NCBI GenBank assembly: GCA_026397205.1
Contig: JAPLVH010000022.1
Span: forward strand, 25,686 to 59,262
From: Candidatus Berkelbacteria bacterium
GTDB taxonomy: Bacteria; Patescibacteriota; UBA1384; XYA2-FULL-43-10; CAINNR01
Length of the DNA: 33,577 nucleotides
Direction: 5' to 3'
Position 1 is the first letter of the stretch; each line of letters starts with the position of its first letter. Both the position numbers and the translations under genes were made by a program. Under the pieces are notes generated by a model, which was not told the DNA's origin, did no database searches, and saw only the letters and a list, made by a program, of their open reading frames with translations. Positions 6,916 through 14,528 of this stretch are shown one piece after another.

Positions 6916-8499
6916 CTACTTCGTGATCTGGTGCAGATTGCTTCCATCAAGATCACAGCTGTAGATATTTCTGGTGCCATCTTTGCGCAGAGAAACATAA
7001 ACCGACGGACTGTCGAAGTCGGGGTAATAGATTTCCAGAAATTCGTCGTCGTTGGTGTTCAAGAATCTTTGGCCGGGAACAAGATGGTAGCCGTAAAGAA
7101 TGGCATTACTGCTGTTGGGAACCAGTATTCCGTTCAGAATCTGCCAATGCTTTGTTCCCTCATTGTAGTATCCGTAAAGGATTTTGCAGTTTGCGGTCGG
7201 ATCGCCGCTGCAATTATCAATAGCTTCAATTCCGGAACATTCGCCGCGGATCGGATTGGTCAGGGGAAAGAACTTCTGTGTTTGTCCATCAACAATCCAA
7301 CAAACAAGTTGCTTCTTGCCACTTTTGAACTCGATTTTGTCGGTTAAAATCCGCCAGATTCGCGGTCCGGGATTGGAGACGACAACCGGAATAGCTGGTT
7401 TCAACCAACCAAATTTATCATTGATGTCATCTGTATTGTCAACTTTGCCATGTTGCACTGCTGGAATATCATTGAATGCATTGCTGCGATCAACAACCAC
7501 ACTATGTCGGAAATCAAACGCCCGCCAACCTGATTGATCGTCAACATAGGGCGCGTAATCCGTTTCGCTATGCCAGGGCAAAATCGTAAAGTCGTGAGGA
7601 ATGGTATACATTCTGCCCGCCTGATTCTCAGTCAAATGAAATAGTGCTGTCTCTAACTCGTTGTGCAGTTTGAAGTAGATGCTGTCGCCGGGACCGGCAA
7701 AGATCTGACTAACGATATTGCTCTTGGGAACTTTGAACACCATCTTTTGATTTTGACCATCAAGATCGGCGGCCATAATCCAAGAGTTGGCAGCTGAATC
7801 GCGAAGATAGAACAGGCGATTGTTGGTTGCGGCCGCCATGTAGTGTTCGTAGCCACAGGAATATCTGGTCGGCGAAAAGGTCCTGATCCAAGCGATCGGA
7901 TCATACCAGTTTGCATAACACTTTATGCCGTGAAATTCTGTTGCCGCCGGTAGTGGAAGCTTTTGCATCCCAAAACCGTTCGTTGGGAATTGGTCCGGAA
8001 AGTTGACATTGTAGTAAATGCCGAAATGAAGATGATTACCAACCGCCCAAAAACCGATTTTGCCGATGACCTCGCCCTTGCTGACTTTTTCACCGATTCG
8101 ATAGGAACGAACTTCATCGTCGTTCAAATCAACGCCGTCTTTCACCGGCCGACGCAAATGTCCGTAAATTGCGTGGAAACGGTAGCCACTTGTGGTGATG
8201 TGTTCGATGATTATCGCGAAATTGAGAAATTGGCCGTTATCATCCCAGCCGGTCGGCGAACAAACAACGATTTTGCCATCGGCGATTGCTCTAACTGGCG
8301 TCTCAATCGGGCACATTATGTCCTGTCCGCAATGCCAAAATTTGGCGTCCTTGAAGTAATCATCGCCGGCCAGACCGAAGCTGTATTTCGAATTTGCGAC
8401 ATACTTTTCATCTACTGGCGGACAAAATCCAGTCGAATATTCGGCAAAGGAAATCGAACAAATCGCCAGCAAAATCACAACGACTGCAATCGTTCGCAT
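6916..8499 (-). CDS. Secreted M23-family metallopeptidase with C-terminal TolB-like repeats
   Basis: 527 residues from the chosen ATG at 8499, which has GGAGGT six bases upstream. The ORF-track start 18 codons earlier lacks a ribosome site. Residues 1-19 are a signal peptide ending SFA. The LytM/M23 domain spans about residues 40-165, with HCGQD (zinc ligands His56 and Asp60), the YGHL motif (His113) and HLHF (His156/158), all intact. Such enzymes cut peptidoglycan peptide cross-links outside the membrane. The rest contains beta-propeller-like segments (MAADLDGQNQ, YSCDLDGSNLHQITK) as in TolB/DUF5050 proteins, probably a binding module. Codon choice looks less A/T-biased than the neighbours. 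The gene has its own promoter and terminator and is framed by two large palindromes, so acquisition by transfer is possible. Confidence 0.88.
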   Translation of the reverse strand: MRTIAVVVILLAICSISFAEYSTGFCPPVDEKYVANSKYSFGLAGDDYFKDAKFWHCGQDIMCPIETPVRAIADGKIVVCSPTGWDDNGQFLNFAIIIEHITTSGYRFHAIYGHLRRPVKDGVDLNDDEVRSYRIGEKVSKGEVIGKIGFWAVGNHLHFGIYYNVNFPDQFPTNGFGMQKLPLPAATEFHGIKCYANWYDPIAWIRTFSPTRYSCGYEHYMAAATNNRLFYLRDSAANSWIMAADLDGQNQKMVFKVPKSNIVSQIFAGPGDSIYFKLHNELETALFHLTENQAGRMYTIPHDFTILPWHSETDYAPYVDDQSGWRAFDFRHSVVVDRSNAFNDIPAVQHGKVDNTDDINDKFGWLKPAIPVVVSNPGPRIWRILTDKIEFKSGKKQLVCWIVDGQTQKFFPLTNPIRGECSGIEAIDNCSGDPTANCKILYGYYNEGTKHWQILNGILVPNSSNAILYGYHLVPGQRFLNTNDDEFLEIYYPDFDSPSVYVSLRKDGTRNIYSCDLDGSNLHQITK

Positions 8500-8562
8500 C
8501 GTGCCACCTCCGAGTTTGTACGAGCTTTTGTCCGGCGATATCTCACCGAACAAACTAGCTTA

Positions 8563-8591
8563 ATAGTAGCAGATATCCTTTTATTTTGCAA
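8563..8591 (-). promoter_or_regulatory. Putative promoter of the M23 peptidase gene
   Basis: On the minus strand TTGCAA, 17 bases and TACTAT, about 65 bases before the start codon. It is the same pair of hexamers and spacing as the divergent tRNA-Leu promoter. Confidence 0.55.
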
Positions 8592-8611
8592 GAGTTTTTT
8601 TATCTTAACTT

Positions 8612-8647
8612 ACTATGGAATATCGTCGATCGACGATATTCCATAGT
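8612..8647. repeat. 36-bp perfect palindrome between divergent promoters
   Basis: Two 18-base arms with no spacer: ACTATGGAATATCGTCGA followed by its exact complement. It lies midway between the M23 promoter and the tRNA-Leu promoter. It could be an operator for a dimeric regulator or a repeat element. Related text (CGATATGGAAT) occurs near 6816 on the other side of the M23 gene. Confidence 0.85.
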
Positions 8648-8677
8648 CGAGACAGAGTGAATAGGAATAATTGTTCG

Positions 8678-8706
8678 TTGCAAAATGGGCGAAGAAATGC
8701 TACTAT
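8678..8706 (+). promoter_or_regulatory. Putative promoter of tRNA-Leu
   Basis: TTGCAA, 17 bases and TACTAT. The expected start is near 8713, leaving a leader of about 105 bases before the tRNA. The leader holds a CGACC-TTT-GGTCG hairpin and no convincing reading frame. Confidence 0.5.
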
Positions 8707-8818
8707 TATATAGTGTATAAGCCGAAGTGGTAGAATTTCAACTGGGCCGATCGACCTTTGGTCGGGAAAAGTGCTATAGGAGGCAAAATTTCAAAATTGG
8801 TGCGATTGGAATAAATTT

Positions 8819-8905
8819 GCCGAGGTGGCGAAACTGGTAGACGCGCAGGTCTCAAACACCTGTGGTCGCAAGATCATGCGGGTTCGACCCCCGCCCTCGG
8901 CACCA
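8819..8905 (+). tRNA. tRNA-Leu (anticodon CAA)
   Basis: The acceptor stem GCCGAGG pairs with CCTCGGC, followed by discriminator A and an encoded CCA. The anticodon arm is CAGGT-CTCAAAC-ACCTG, giving CAA. A long variable arm (TGGTCGCAAGATCA) marks it as class II, and the T-loop GTTCGAC is standard. It reads UUG codons. Confidence 0.96.
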
Positions 8906-8921
8906 CGAGCGTAGCTCGAAC

Positions 8922-9033
8922 TAAAAACCCAAAGTGAAAAACTAAAAGCTTTAGTAGCCACTCCGTGGCTGGATTATTAGTTTTGAATTTTGAGTTATGG
9001 TTTTTCACTTTTCGCTTTAAACTTTAAATTGTT
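8922..9033 (+). repeat. Repeat family R3, copy a (same arms as the S23 gene element, no gene)
   Basis: The left arm CCCAAAGTGAAAAACTAAAA and the right part GAGTTATGGTTTTTCACTTT then CGCTTTAAACTTTAAA align with the left (28281-28330) and right (28700-28748) arms around the four-helix-bundle gene. The middle is only a short hairpin (CCACTCCGTGG). It fills the tRNA-sortase gap. No coding potential was seen. Confidence 0.7.
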
Positions 9034-9801
9034 ATGATTTCCGAGAAAGAACTCGAACAACTTTTTATCGTCTCTCGCCGAAACAAAGAGAGTAAGGTCA
9101 GAAAATTTTTTCAGTTTCTGGCTTTTTTTGTTCTGATTTTTTCGATAATATATTTCACTTTAAATTGGTCGGCGCTATCAAAAAAACTTGGTTTTTGGTA
9201 TCACGACCAATTCACCGGCGGCATCGCCGACATCCCTCCTAACTCCTGGTCGGTAGCCGATTTATCGAGAACAACTCCGAGCGAAATAAAAATTGAACTG
9301 CCGAATATCGCCAATAATTCCTTGTCAATTCCCAGTATTAATCTAGGCGCACCGATTACTTTTGGTGTCGCTGATAACGAAAAAGATATTCTCAGTAGCT
9401 TGAAGAACGGCCTGATTCAACTTCGCGGAACCGCCGTTCCCGGCGAAGTCGGAAATATTTTTATCACCGGTCATAGCTCAAATTTTCCCTGGATTAAAAG
9501 CGATTACAATTCGGTTTTTGCACTTTTGGATAATGTCGTCATCGGGGATCGAATCTTGATTAAATATCAAAACCAAAATTATCTCTATGAAATCGCCGAC
9601 AAAAAAATCGTCCCGCCCAGCGATACTTCGGTTGTCAACTCACATGGGGACGATTCAACTTTAACTCTTTCGACCTGCACGCCGGTTGGCACCAGCTTAA
9701 ATCGGCTGATCGTTTTAGCCAATCAAATTTTACCCGACCCTTTGACCAACACACCGTTTGTGGCGGAAAAAATCAACCAGATGCCGGAAGGAGTGAGGTA
9801 A
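9034..9801 (+). CDS. Sortase (LPXTG-type transpeptidase family)
   Basis: 255 residues. A short cytoplasmic N-terminus and a single membrane anchor (about residues 25-44) precede an extracytoplasmic sortase beta-barrel. The catalytic triad is visible: TGHSSN gives His147, TLSTCTPVG gives Cys215 (TLxTC motif), and SLNRLIV gives Arg224. The family cleaves a sorting signal and joins the protein to an amine acceptor on the cell surface. The substrate is not in the window, and no LPXTG tail was recognised among the neighbours. The class (D or E-like) cannot be settled by eye. No clear Shine-Dalgarno site precedes the ATG. Repeats R3a and R1b flank it closely. Confidence 0.88.
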   Translation: MISEKELEQLFIVSRRNKESKVRKFFQFLAFFVLIFSIIYFTLNWSALSKKLGFWYHDQFTGGIADIPPNSWSVADLSRTTPSEIKIELPNIANNSLSIPSINLGAPITFGVADNEKDILSSLKNGLIQLRGTAVPGEVGNIFITGHSSNFPWIKSDYNSVFALLDNVVIGDRILIKYQNQNYLYEIADKKIVPPSDTSVVNSHGDDSTLTLSTCTPVGTSLNRLIVLANQILPDPLTNTPFVAEKINQMPEGVR

Positions 9802-9956
9802 ATCAATTATTCTAATTATACTAATTGACCTAATTATTCCCTGCCCACCGATGTCGGCGATGGCAGGCGGGTAAAAAAATCCCAATTTTGAAGCATTGGT
9901 GCTTGGTGCTTCTTTAGATCAATTAGGATAATTAGCACAATTAGAATAATTTAATT
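9802..9956. repeat. Dispersed repeat family R1, copy b
   Basis: Same plan as 928-1087: CAATTATTCTAATTATACTAAT arms on the left and TTAGAATAATT on the right, a GC hairpin (CCTGCC...GGCAGGCGGGTAAAAAAA), and an extra GAAGCA...TGCTTC inverted pair. It sits between convergent genes and overlaps the stop of the PEGA gene, so it may also end transcription. Confidence 0.8.
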
Positions 9957-10679
9957 TATACTGGCTTTTTTATAGCTTGTTCCATCTTTATACAAGAGAT
10001 CAGAACCATCCCAGGAAAATAGAAAATGGGTTGGGTTTGCTGATGATAATTTGACTAGAAGCTGATCATTTGTTCCGCTTCTTTCGATGATTCGAATTTC
10101 ATCGCCCTTTTGATAGCCGATATAATTATTGCCCGGATACCAGATTACACCGGTGATCGGGGAGGAAAATCTGGTCACTAAATTTTCACCGTTCCAGATT
10201 TCGTAACTATTGGCTGACAATCCCCCCTGCGGATTAGAAATTAGTGAATCATTCGGTGAATCAATTGAGGCAATTGTTCCCGTATCACTAACATCAGAGA
10301 TTTTTGCAGATGAACGAAAGAGAGTAATACTTTTGTCGGCGAAAACCATATCGTCGGTTATTTTTGCTGATGTTGTCCATGAATTGTAGCCGAATTTGTT
10401 TACCTCGACGTCGTAAAAACCGGCATAAAAATTATCGGAGAAAGACGAGCCGTGGGCGATTAGTTTGCCGTCAAGATAAACATCGGCATCCGAAGGAGAG
10501 AAACTCAAATAAATCATACCGGTGTGACGGAAGCTAAAATTATTCCAGTTGATTTTGTAGCCAAACGCGTAATAAATCAGGTAGAGCGAAATGACAGCGA
10601 TTAATAGAGTCATCAGGGTTTGGCCGATAATTATCTCCCAAATTCTTTCGCGCCGAGTCCGGTGCTTAAAATTATTCAT
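9951..10679 (-). CDS. Membrane-anchored PEGA-domain protein
   Basis: 242 residues from ATG 10679. The 30 extra codons in the ORF track are upstream of a promoter and unlikely to be translated. A basic N-terminus (FKHRTRRERIW) is followed by one membrane helix at about residues 15-38. A PEGA-type beta domain follows (LSFSPSDADVYLDGKLIAHG, then FYAGFYDVEVNKFGY), the fold thought to bind surface components. The C-terminal half resembles propeller-like repeats (WYPGNNYIGYQKGDEIRI). The function is unknown, and a cell-surface role is inferred. It converges with the sortase gene. Confidence 0.75.
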   Translation of the reverse strand: MNNFKHRTRRERIWEIIIGQTLMTLLIAVISLYLIYYAFGYKINWNNFSFRHTGMIYLSFSPSDADVYLDGKLIAHGSSFSDNFYAGFYDVEVNKFGYNSWTTSAKITDDMVFADKSITLFRSSAKISDVSDTGTIASIDSPNDSLISNPQGGLSANSYEIWNGENLVTRFSSPITGVIWYPGNNYIGYQKGDEIRIIERSGTNDQLLVKLSSANPTHFLFSWDGSDLLYKDGTSYKKASIN

Positions 10680-10685
10680 ACAATT

Positions 10686-10714
10686 ATTGTAGCTGATATT
10701 GAAAAAAATGCCAA
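10686..10714 (-). promoter_or_regulatory. Putative promoter of the PEGA-domain gene
   Basis: TTGGCA, 17 bases and TACAAT on the minus strand, with TACAAT only three bases before the ATG. If used, the mRNA would be leaderless or start just inside the annotated codon. No Shine-Dalgarno sequence is present. Confidence 0.4.
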
Positions 10715-10756
10715 GATGCGGTATAATAACAATAGAAATTACAAAACCATAATGGC

Positions 10757-10833
10757 GAATGACGAACAAATGAATTAAATCTAAATGACTAAATTTTTGA
10801 TCATTTAAGCATTCACTAATTTATTCGTCATTC
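10757..10833. repeat. Palindromic element upstream of murA
   Basis: GAATGACGAA at 10757 pairs with TTCGTCATTC at 10824-10833, and the match extends a few bases inward with mismatches. The interior is AT-rich. It is non-coding and lies between the PEGA and murA genes. Confidence 0.6.
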
Positions 10834-10876
10834 TTAATTCGGATTTTTTGATACACATATTCTTAATTTTATAATC

Positions 10877-12163
10877 ATGGCCAAATTTATTGTCACTGGT
10901 GGACAAAAACTTGAGGGTGATTTTGTCGTAGCCGGAGCCAAAAATGCGGCGCTTAAGATGATTGCCGCATCAATTATGATTCCCGGCCGGACAACGATTT
11001 ACAATGTTCCGCGGATTATTGATGTTCTTAAAATGATTGAAATTATTGAAAGTTTGGGTGGCAAAAGCCAGTTTGTCGGAAATACTTTGACGGTTGATGC
11101 CAGCGAAATTAATTCTTCTCAACCTAACAACAACGCAATTCAGCAACTTCGTGGTTCGGTCGTTATTATCGGTCCGCTACTTTCGTTGTTTGGTAAAGCC
11201 GAATTCGCCCAGCCAGGCGGTTGCCTAATCGGTGCACGACCGATTGACACCCATCTGAATGCCTTCAAATCGATGGGGGCTGAGATAAAATACTCCGGCG
11301 AGCATTTTCAGATTGCGACTGATGATGATTTCAAAACCGGCGACAAGGTTGTCGTTTTGGAGGAAATGTCGGTGACAGCAACCGAGAATGTAATGATGGC
11401 TTCGGTTTTGCGCTCGGGAAAAACCCGGATTGAAATCTGCGCCGCTGAGCCGGAAATAGCCGACTTGGCCGAATTTTTGAACAAAGCCGGGGCAAAAATT
11501 TCCGGTGCTGGAACCAACACAATTGTGGTTGATGGTGTTGAAAAACTTCAACCAATCGAGTATGCCGTGATGCCAGATCGAATTGAGGTCGGAACAATTG
11601 CGATCGCCGCTGCAATTACTGGCGGCAAGGTTCGAATTAAAAATATTATTCCAGCACATTTACAAATCGTTTTAAATAAATTCCGCGCCTGCCATCTTGA
11701 TTTTGAAATCGAAATGATTGACGAAAAATTCGCCGATATGATCATCAACCAAAAAACAAAATTACAAGCGCCGGAGACCAAGTGGGTTGATACCCGTCCT
11801 TACCCCGGTTTTCCGACCGATTTGCAGCCGCCGTTTGTGGTTTTAATGACTCAAGCCGCCGGTCGGACAAAAGTTTTTGAAACCATTTTTGAATCGCGGT
11901 TTGATTATGTCAAATGGCTTAGTGTTATGGGGGCGAAAATCGAAATCGAAAGCCCACACATTGTTGAAATTGAAGGCAAAACAAAACTTCACGGAGAAAT
12001 GATCGAGTCAACCGACCTCCGCGGCGGAGCGGCATTGATTTTGGCAGCACTTTGTGCTGATGGCGAAACTGTGATTAATAATACTAATTATGTTGACCGC
12101 GGTTATGAAAATTTTGACGAACGACTAAAAAAACTCGGAGCGAAAATCGAAAGGGTTGAGTAA
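10877..12163 (+). CDS. murA: UDP-N-acetylglucosamine 1-carboxyvinyltransferase
   Basis: 428 residues, a normal MurA length. It transfers enolpyruvate from PEP to UDP-GlcNAc, the first committed cytoplasmic step of peptidoglycan synthesis. AGAKNAAL contains the conserved Lys22-Asn pair. QPGGCLIGARP carries catalytic Cys116, so fosfomycin sensitivity would be expected from known chemistry. Later blocks such as PGFPTDLQPPF and TDLRGGAALILAAL are standard. The ATG fits the family N-terminus exactly, though no Shine-Dalgarno is seen. Its stop overlaps the mreB start by one base (TAATG), implying translational coupling of a wall-synthesis enzyme with a wall-shape protein. Confidence 0.97.
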   Translation: MAKFIVTGGQKLEGDFVVAGAKNAALKMIAASIMIPGRTTIYNVPRIIDVLKMIEIIESLGGKSQFVGNTLTVDASEINSSQPNNNAIQQLRGSVVIIGPLLSLFGKAEFAQPGGCLIGARPIDTHLNAFKSMGAEIKYSGEHFQIATDDDFKTGDKVVVLEEMSVTATENVMMASVLRSGKTRIEICAAEPEIADLAEFLNKAGAKISGAGTNTIVVDGVEKLQPIEYAVMPDRIEVGTIAIAAAITGGKVRIKNIIPAHLQIVLNKFRACHLDFEIEMIDEKFADMIINQKTKLQAPETKWVDTRPYPGFPTDLQPPFVVLMTQAAGRTKVFETIFESRFDYVKWLSVMGAKIEIESPHIVEIEGKTKLHGEMIESTDLRGGAALILAALCADGETVINNTNYVDRGYENFDERLKKLGAKIERVE

Positions 12164-13170
12164 TGGCAAATCGAATCGCAATTGACCTCGGCACAACCAA
12201 TGTTTTAGTTTATCTGCCGAAAAAGGGGATTGTCGTTGATGAGCCGTCGGTTGTCGCTCTTCAAGCTGAAAACAATCAAATCGTTGCAATCGGTGAAGAA
12301 GCAAAAAATATGATCGGCAGAACGCCGGAATCAATTGTTGCCGCCCATCCGCTGAAAGACGGCGTCATTGCCAACTACAATATCTCCGAAGCGATGCTCC
12401 GCCATTTTATCAACCGTGTCTCCGGCAAAATCCGCTTCACTCGGCCAGAGGTGATGATCGCAACTCCGGTCGGAATTACCTCAACCGAACGCCGGGCAGT
12501 AATTGACGCTGTGATTTCCGCTGGCGCCAAACAGGCCTATTTAATTAAGGAGCCGATCGCCGCCGCACTTGGAGCCGGCGTCCCGATCGCCGCGCCTTCG
12601 GGAAATATGATAATTGACATCGGCGGCGGGACAACCGAAGTTGCGGTAATTTCATTGGGCGATGTTGTCGCCTCGACCTCTGTTCGCGTTGGCGGCGATA
12701 AAATTGATATCGCAATTTCAAATTATGTTCGAAAAAAACATAATTTAATTATCGGTGAACAAACCGCCGAAGAGACTAAGAAACGTATCGGTTCGGCGAT
12801 CGAGCCGAAAAAGGAGCAAAAGATGGAGGTTTCCGGCTCGAACGCCATCACCGGACTGCCGGAAAGTTTAGTTTTGACATCATCCGACATTGTCAAAGCA
12901 ATTAAACCGCCGCTTTTAGAGATAATCAACGCCGTCAAAAGTGTTTTGCAAAAAACCCCGCCGGAGCTGGCGAGCGATGTGATGGACAAGGGAATTATTA
13001 TTACCGGTGGCGGCGCGCTGTTGGAAAATATTGACACACTTCTAACCAAAGTCACCGGCGTACCGTGTCAAGTTGCCGAAGATCCGCGCTTTTGCGTCGT
13101 CAAAGGTGCCGGCATCGCCGTCGAACATTTGGACGCTTACAAAAAATCAATTTTATGGGCAAGGGAATGA
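12163..13170 (+). CDS. mreB: Rod shape-determining protein MreB
   Basis: 335-residue bacterial actin. IAIDLGTTNVLVY is the phosphate 1 motif, IGRTPESIVAAHPLKDGVIA is the characteristic MreB block, and MIIDIGGGTTEVAVISLG is phosphate 2. KEPIAAALGAGVPI and ITGGGALLENID are the connecting and adenosine motifs. MreB filaments guide the elongation wall-synthesis machinery under the membrane. It is coupled to murA. MreC/MreD do not follow; instead repeat-like DNA and glycosyltransferases do. Confidence 0.97.
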   Translation: MANRIAIDLGTTNVLVYLPKKGIVVDEPSVVALQAENNQIVAIGEEAKNMIGRTPESIVAAHPLKDGVIANYNISEAMLRHFINRVSGKIRFTRPEVMIATPVGITSTERRAVIDAVISAGAKQAYLIKEPIAAALGAGVPIAAPSGNMIIDIGGGTTEVAVISLGDVVASTSVRVGGDKIDIAISNYVRKKHNLIIGEQTAEETKKRIGSAIEPKKEQKMEVSGSNAITGLPESLVLTSSDIVKAIKPPLLEIINAVKSVLQKTPPELASDVMDKGIIITGGGALLENIDTLLTKVTGVPCQVAEDPRFCVVKGAGIAVEHLDAYKKSILWARE

Positions 13171-13312
13171 TGAAAATTCAAAATGCAAAAATCAAAGATC
13201 AAAATGTTGGTCGGCACTGCCGTGCCGGGGTTTTGTTCTTTATATCTTTTTTGCCTGTCATTTTTTGCGTTAGCTTACCCTGTGGGGATTTTTGATATTT
13301 AATTTTTGATTT
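13171..13312. repeat. Repeat-like intergenic DNA after mreB (family R4, copy b)
   Basis: Contains AAAATGCAAAAATCAAAG-type low-complexity text, a CGGCAC-TGCC-GTGCCG hairpin followed by GGGGTTTT (possible weak terminator for mreB), and TTAGCTTACCCTGTGGGGA, shared in inverted form with 2160-2220. A 42-codon frame crosses it but looks like repeat translation. Confidence 0.5.
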
Positions 13313-14446
13313 ATGACAATTGGAATTGACGCTTCCAGAGCGATTAAATCAAATCGAACCGGAACCGAAAATTACTGCCGTAATTTGATTTTGGCGATTT
13401 TGAAAATTGCCGGTGATCAGAGAATCAGATTATATTTTGCTGACGAACCGACAAGTGTGTTCAAAAATTTGCCGAAAAATTTTGAAACGAAAGTCATCAA
13501 GCGGAAAAAATATTGGACACAAATCGGATTGTCGCTGGAAATTTTGAAAAATCCACCGGATGTTTTGTTTGTACCGGCACATATTTTGCCGCCGATTACA
13601 GCAAAAAAATCAGTTGTCACAATCCATGATCTCGCCTGGAAATATTTTCCCGAGGCCTACTCCGCTAGTGAGCGACGATTGCAGGATTTGGCGATCCGTC
13701 GCGCGATCAAAAAGCATGCCGATATAATAGTATATAGCGAATCAACGGCGAGCGATTTAAAAAAATTTTATAAATTTGATGATAAAAAAATTCATTTTGT
13801 GCCGATGGGATTCGAGCCTCGTCATTGCGAGGAGGAACGACGAAGCAATCTGCCGACTAATAAAGATTGCCGCGCTTCGCTCGCAATGACAAACCAAAAG
13901 TATATTCTATTTGTCGGCCGATTGGAAGCTAAAAAGAATATACTAAATTTAATTGAATCGTATAAATTATTACGCCAGGAAAGAAAAATTTCAGAAAAAT
14001 TGGTTCTGGTTGGAAAGCCGGGATTTAGATACGACGAAATAAAAAAAATGATTGACTCGGCTGGGAAAATCAAAAATGATATAATCGAGACCGGTTTTGT
14101 TTCAGATGACGAATTATCAAAACTATACAAAAACGCGTCGGTTTTCGTTTTCCCCTCACTTTACGAAGGTTTTGGCTTTCCGATTCTCGAAGCTTTTGCC
14201 GCCGGCACGCCGGTTGTCACATCAAACACCTCGTCAATGCCGGAAGTTGCTGGCGATGCCGCAATTCTCGTCAATCCGAAAAAACCGTTTGAAATCGCCG
14301 CCGCCATCAGCCAAATTTTAAACAAACCTCGCTTGCGCGACGATTTAGTCAAAAAAGGATTTGCCCAATTGAAAAATTATGATTGGAATATTTGTGCCAA
14401 AGAAACCTTGAAAATCCTCACAGGAACGGACGACAAATTTTCCTAA
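13313..14446 (+). CDS. GT4-family glycosyltransferase with an in-frame palindromic insert
   Basis: 377 residues, GT-B fold. N-terminal domain: GIDASRAIKSNRTGTENYCR, a typical start of GT4 enzymes. HDLAWKYFPE and the LFVGRLEAKKNI block mark the beginning of the nucleotide-sugar domain. PSLYEGFGFPILEAFAAGTPVV is the diagnostic E-x7-E region. It probably adds a sugar to a lipid-linked glycan in the cytoplasm; donor and acceptor are unknown. Residues of about 172-196 (RHCEEERRSNLP through RASLAMT) are encoded by a palindromic repeat (13821-13890) inserted without breaking the frame between the two domains. It is followed by a second GT4 gene and a WecG-type gene. Confidence 0.9.
   Translation: MTIGIDASRAIKSNRTGTENYCRNLILAILKIAGDQRIRLYFADEPTSVFKNLPKNFETKVIKRKKYWTQIGLSLEILKNPPDVLFVPAHILPPITAKKSVVTIHDLAWKYFPEAYSASERRLQDLAIRRAIKKHADIIVYSESTASDLKKFYKFDDKKIHFVPMGFEPRHCEEERRSNLPTNKDCRASLAMTNQKYILFVGRLEAKKNILNLIESYKLLRQERKISEKLVLVGKPGFRYDEIKKMIDSAGKIKNDIIETGFVSDDELSKLYKNASVFVFPSLYEGFGFPILEAFAAGTPVVTSNTSSMPEVAGDAAILVNPKKPFEIAAAISQILNKPRLRDDLVKKGFAQLKNYDWNICAKETLKILTGTDDKFS
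13821..13890. repeat. Palindromic repeat inside the glycosyltransferase coding sequence
   Basis: GTCATTGCGAG at 13821 and CTCGCAATGAC ending at 13890 are exact 11-base complements, and GCAATCT/AGATTGC form a second inner pair. A related half-element forms the 3' end of hisS (25598-25622). It resembles Rickettsia palindromic elements in behaviour (in-frame protein insertion). Confidence 0.88.
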
Positions 14447-14528
14447 TGACCAAAAACTAATTCCGCTGGATTTTATTCATCTTTAGTTATTAGAGATATT
14501 CGCCATCCGTTCTTGAAATGGAGCATTT

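Noticed and set aside
7963-8646. 227-residue plus-strand ORF opposite the M23 peptidase
   Set aside because: Antisense shadow. The minus strand has the catalytic motifs, signal peptide, ribosome site and terminator.
10849-10875. TTGATA-N16-TATAAT as the murA promoter
   Set aside because: The TATAAT ends one base before the murA ATG, so transcription would start inside the gene. The murA start is fixed by family alignment.
13152-13289. Small 42-residue hydrophobic ORF after mreB
   Set aside because: It is translated repeat-like sequence (low-complexity AAAATC text plus a hairpin), with no ribosome site.
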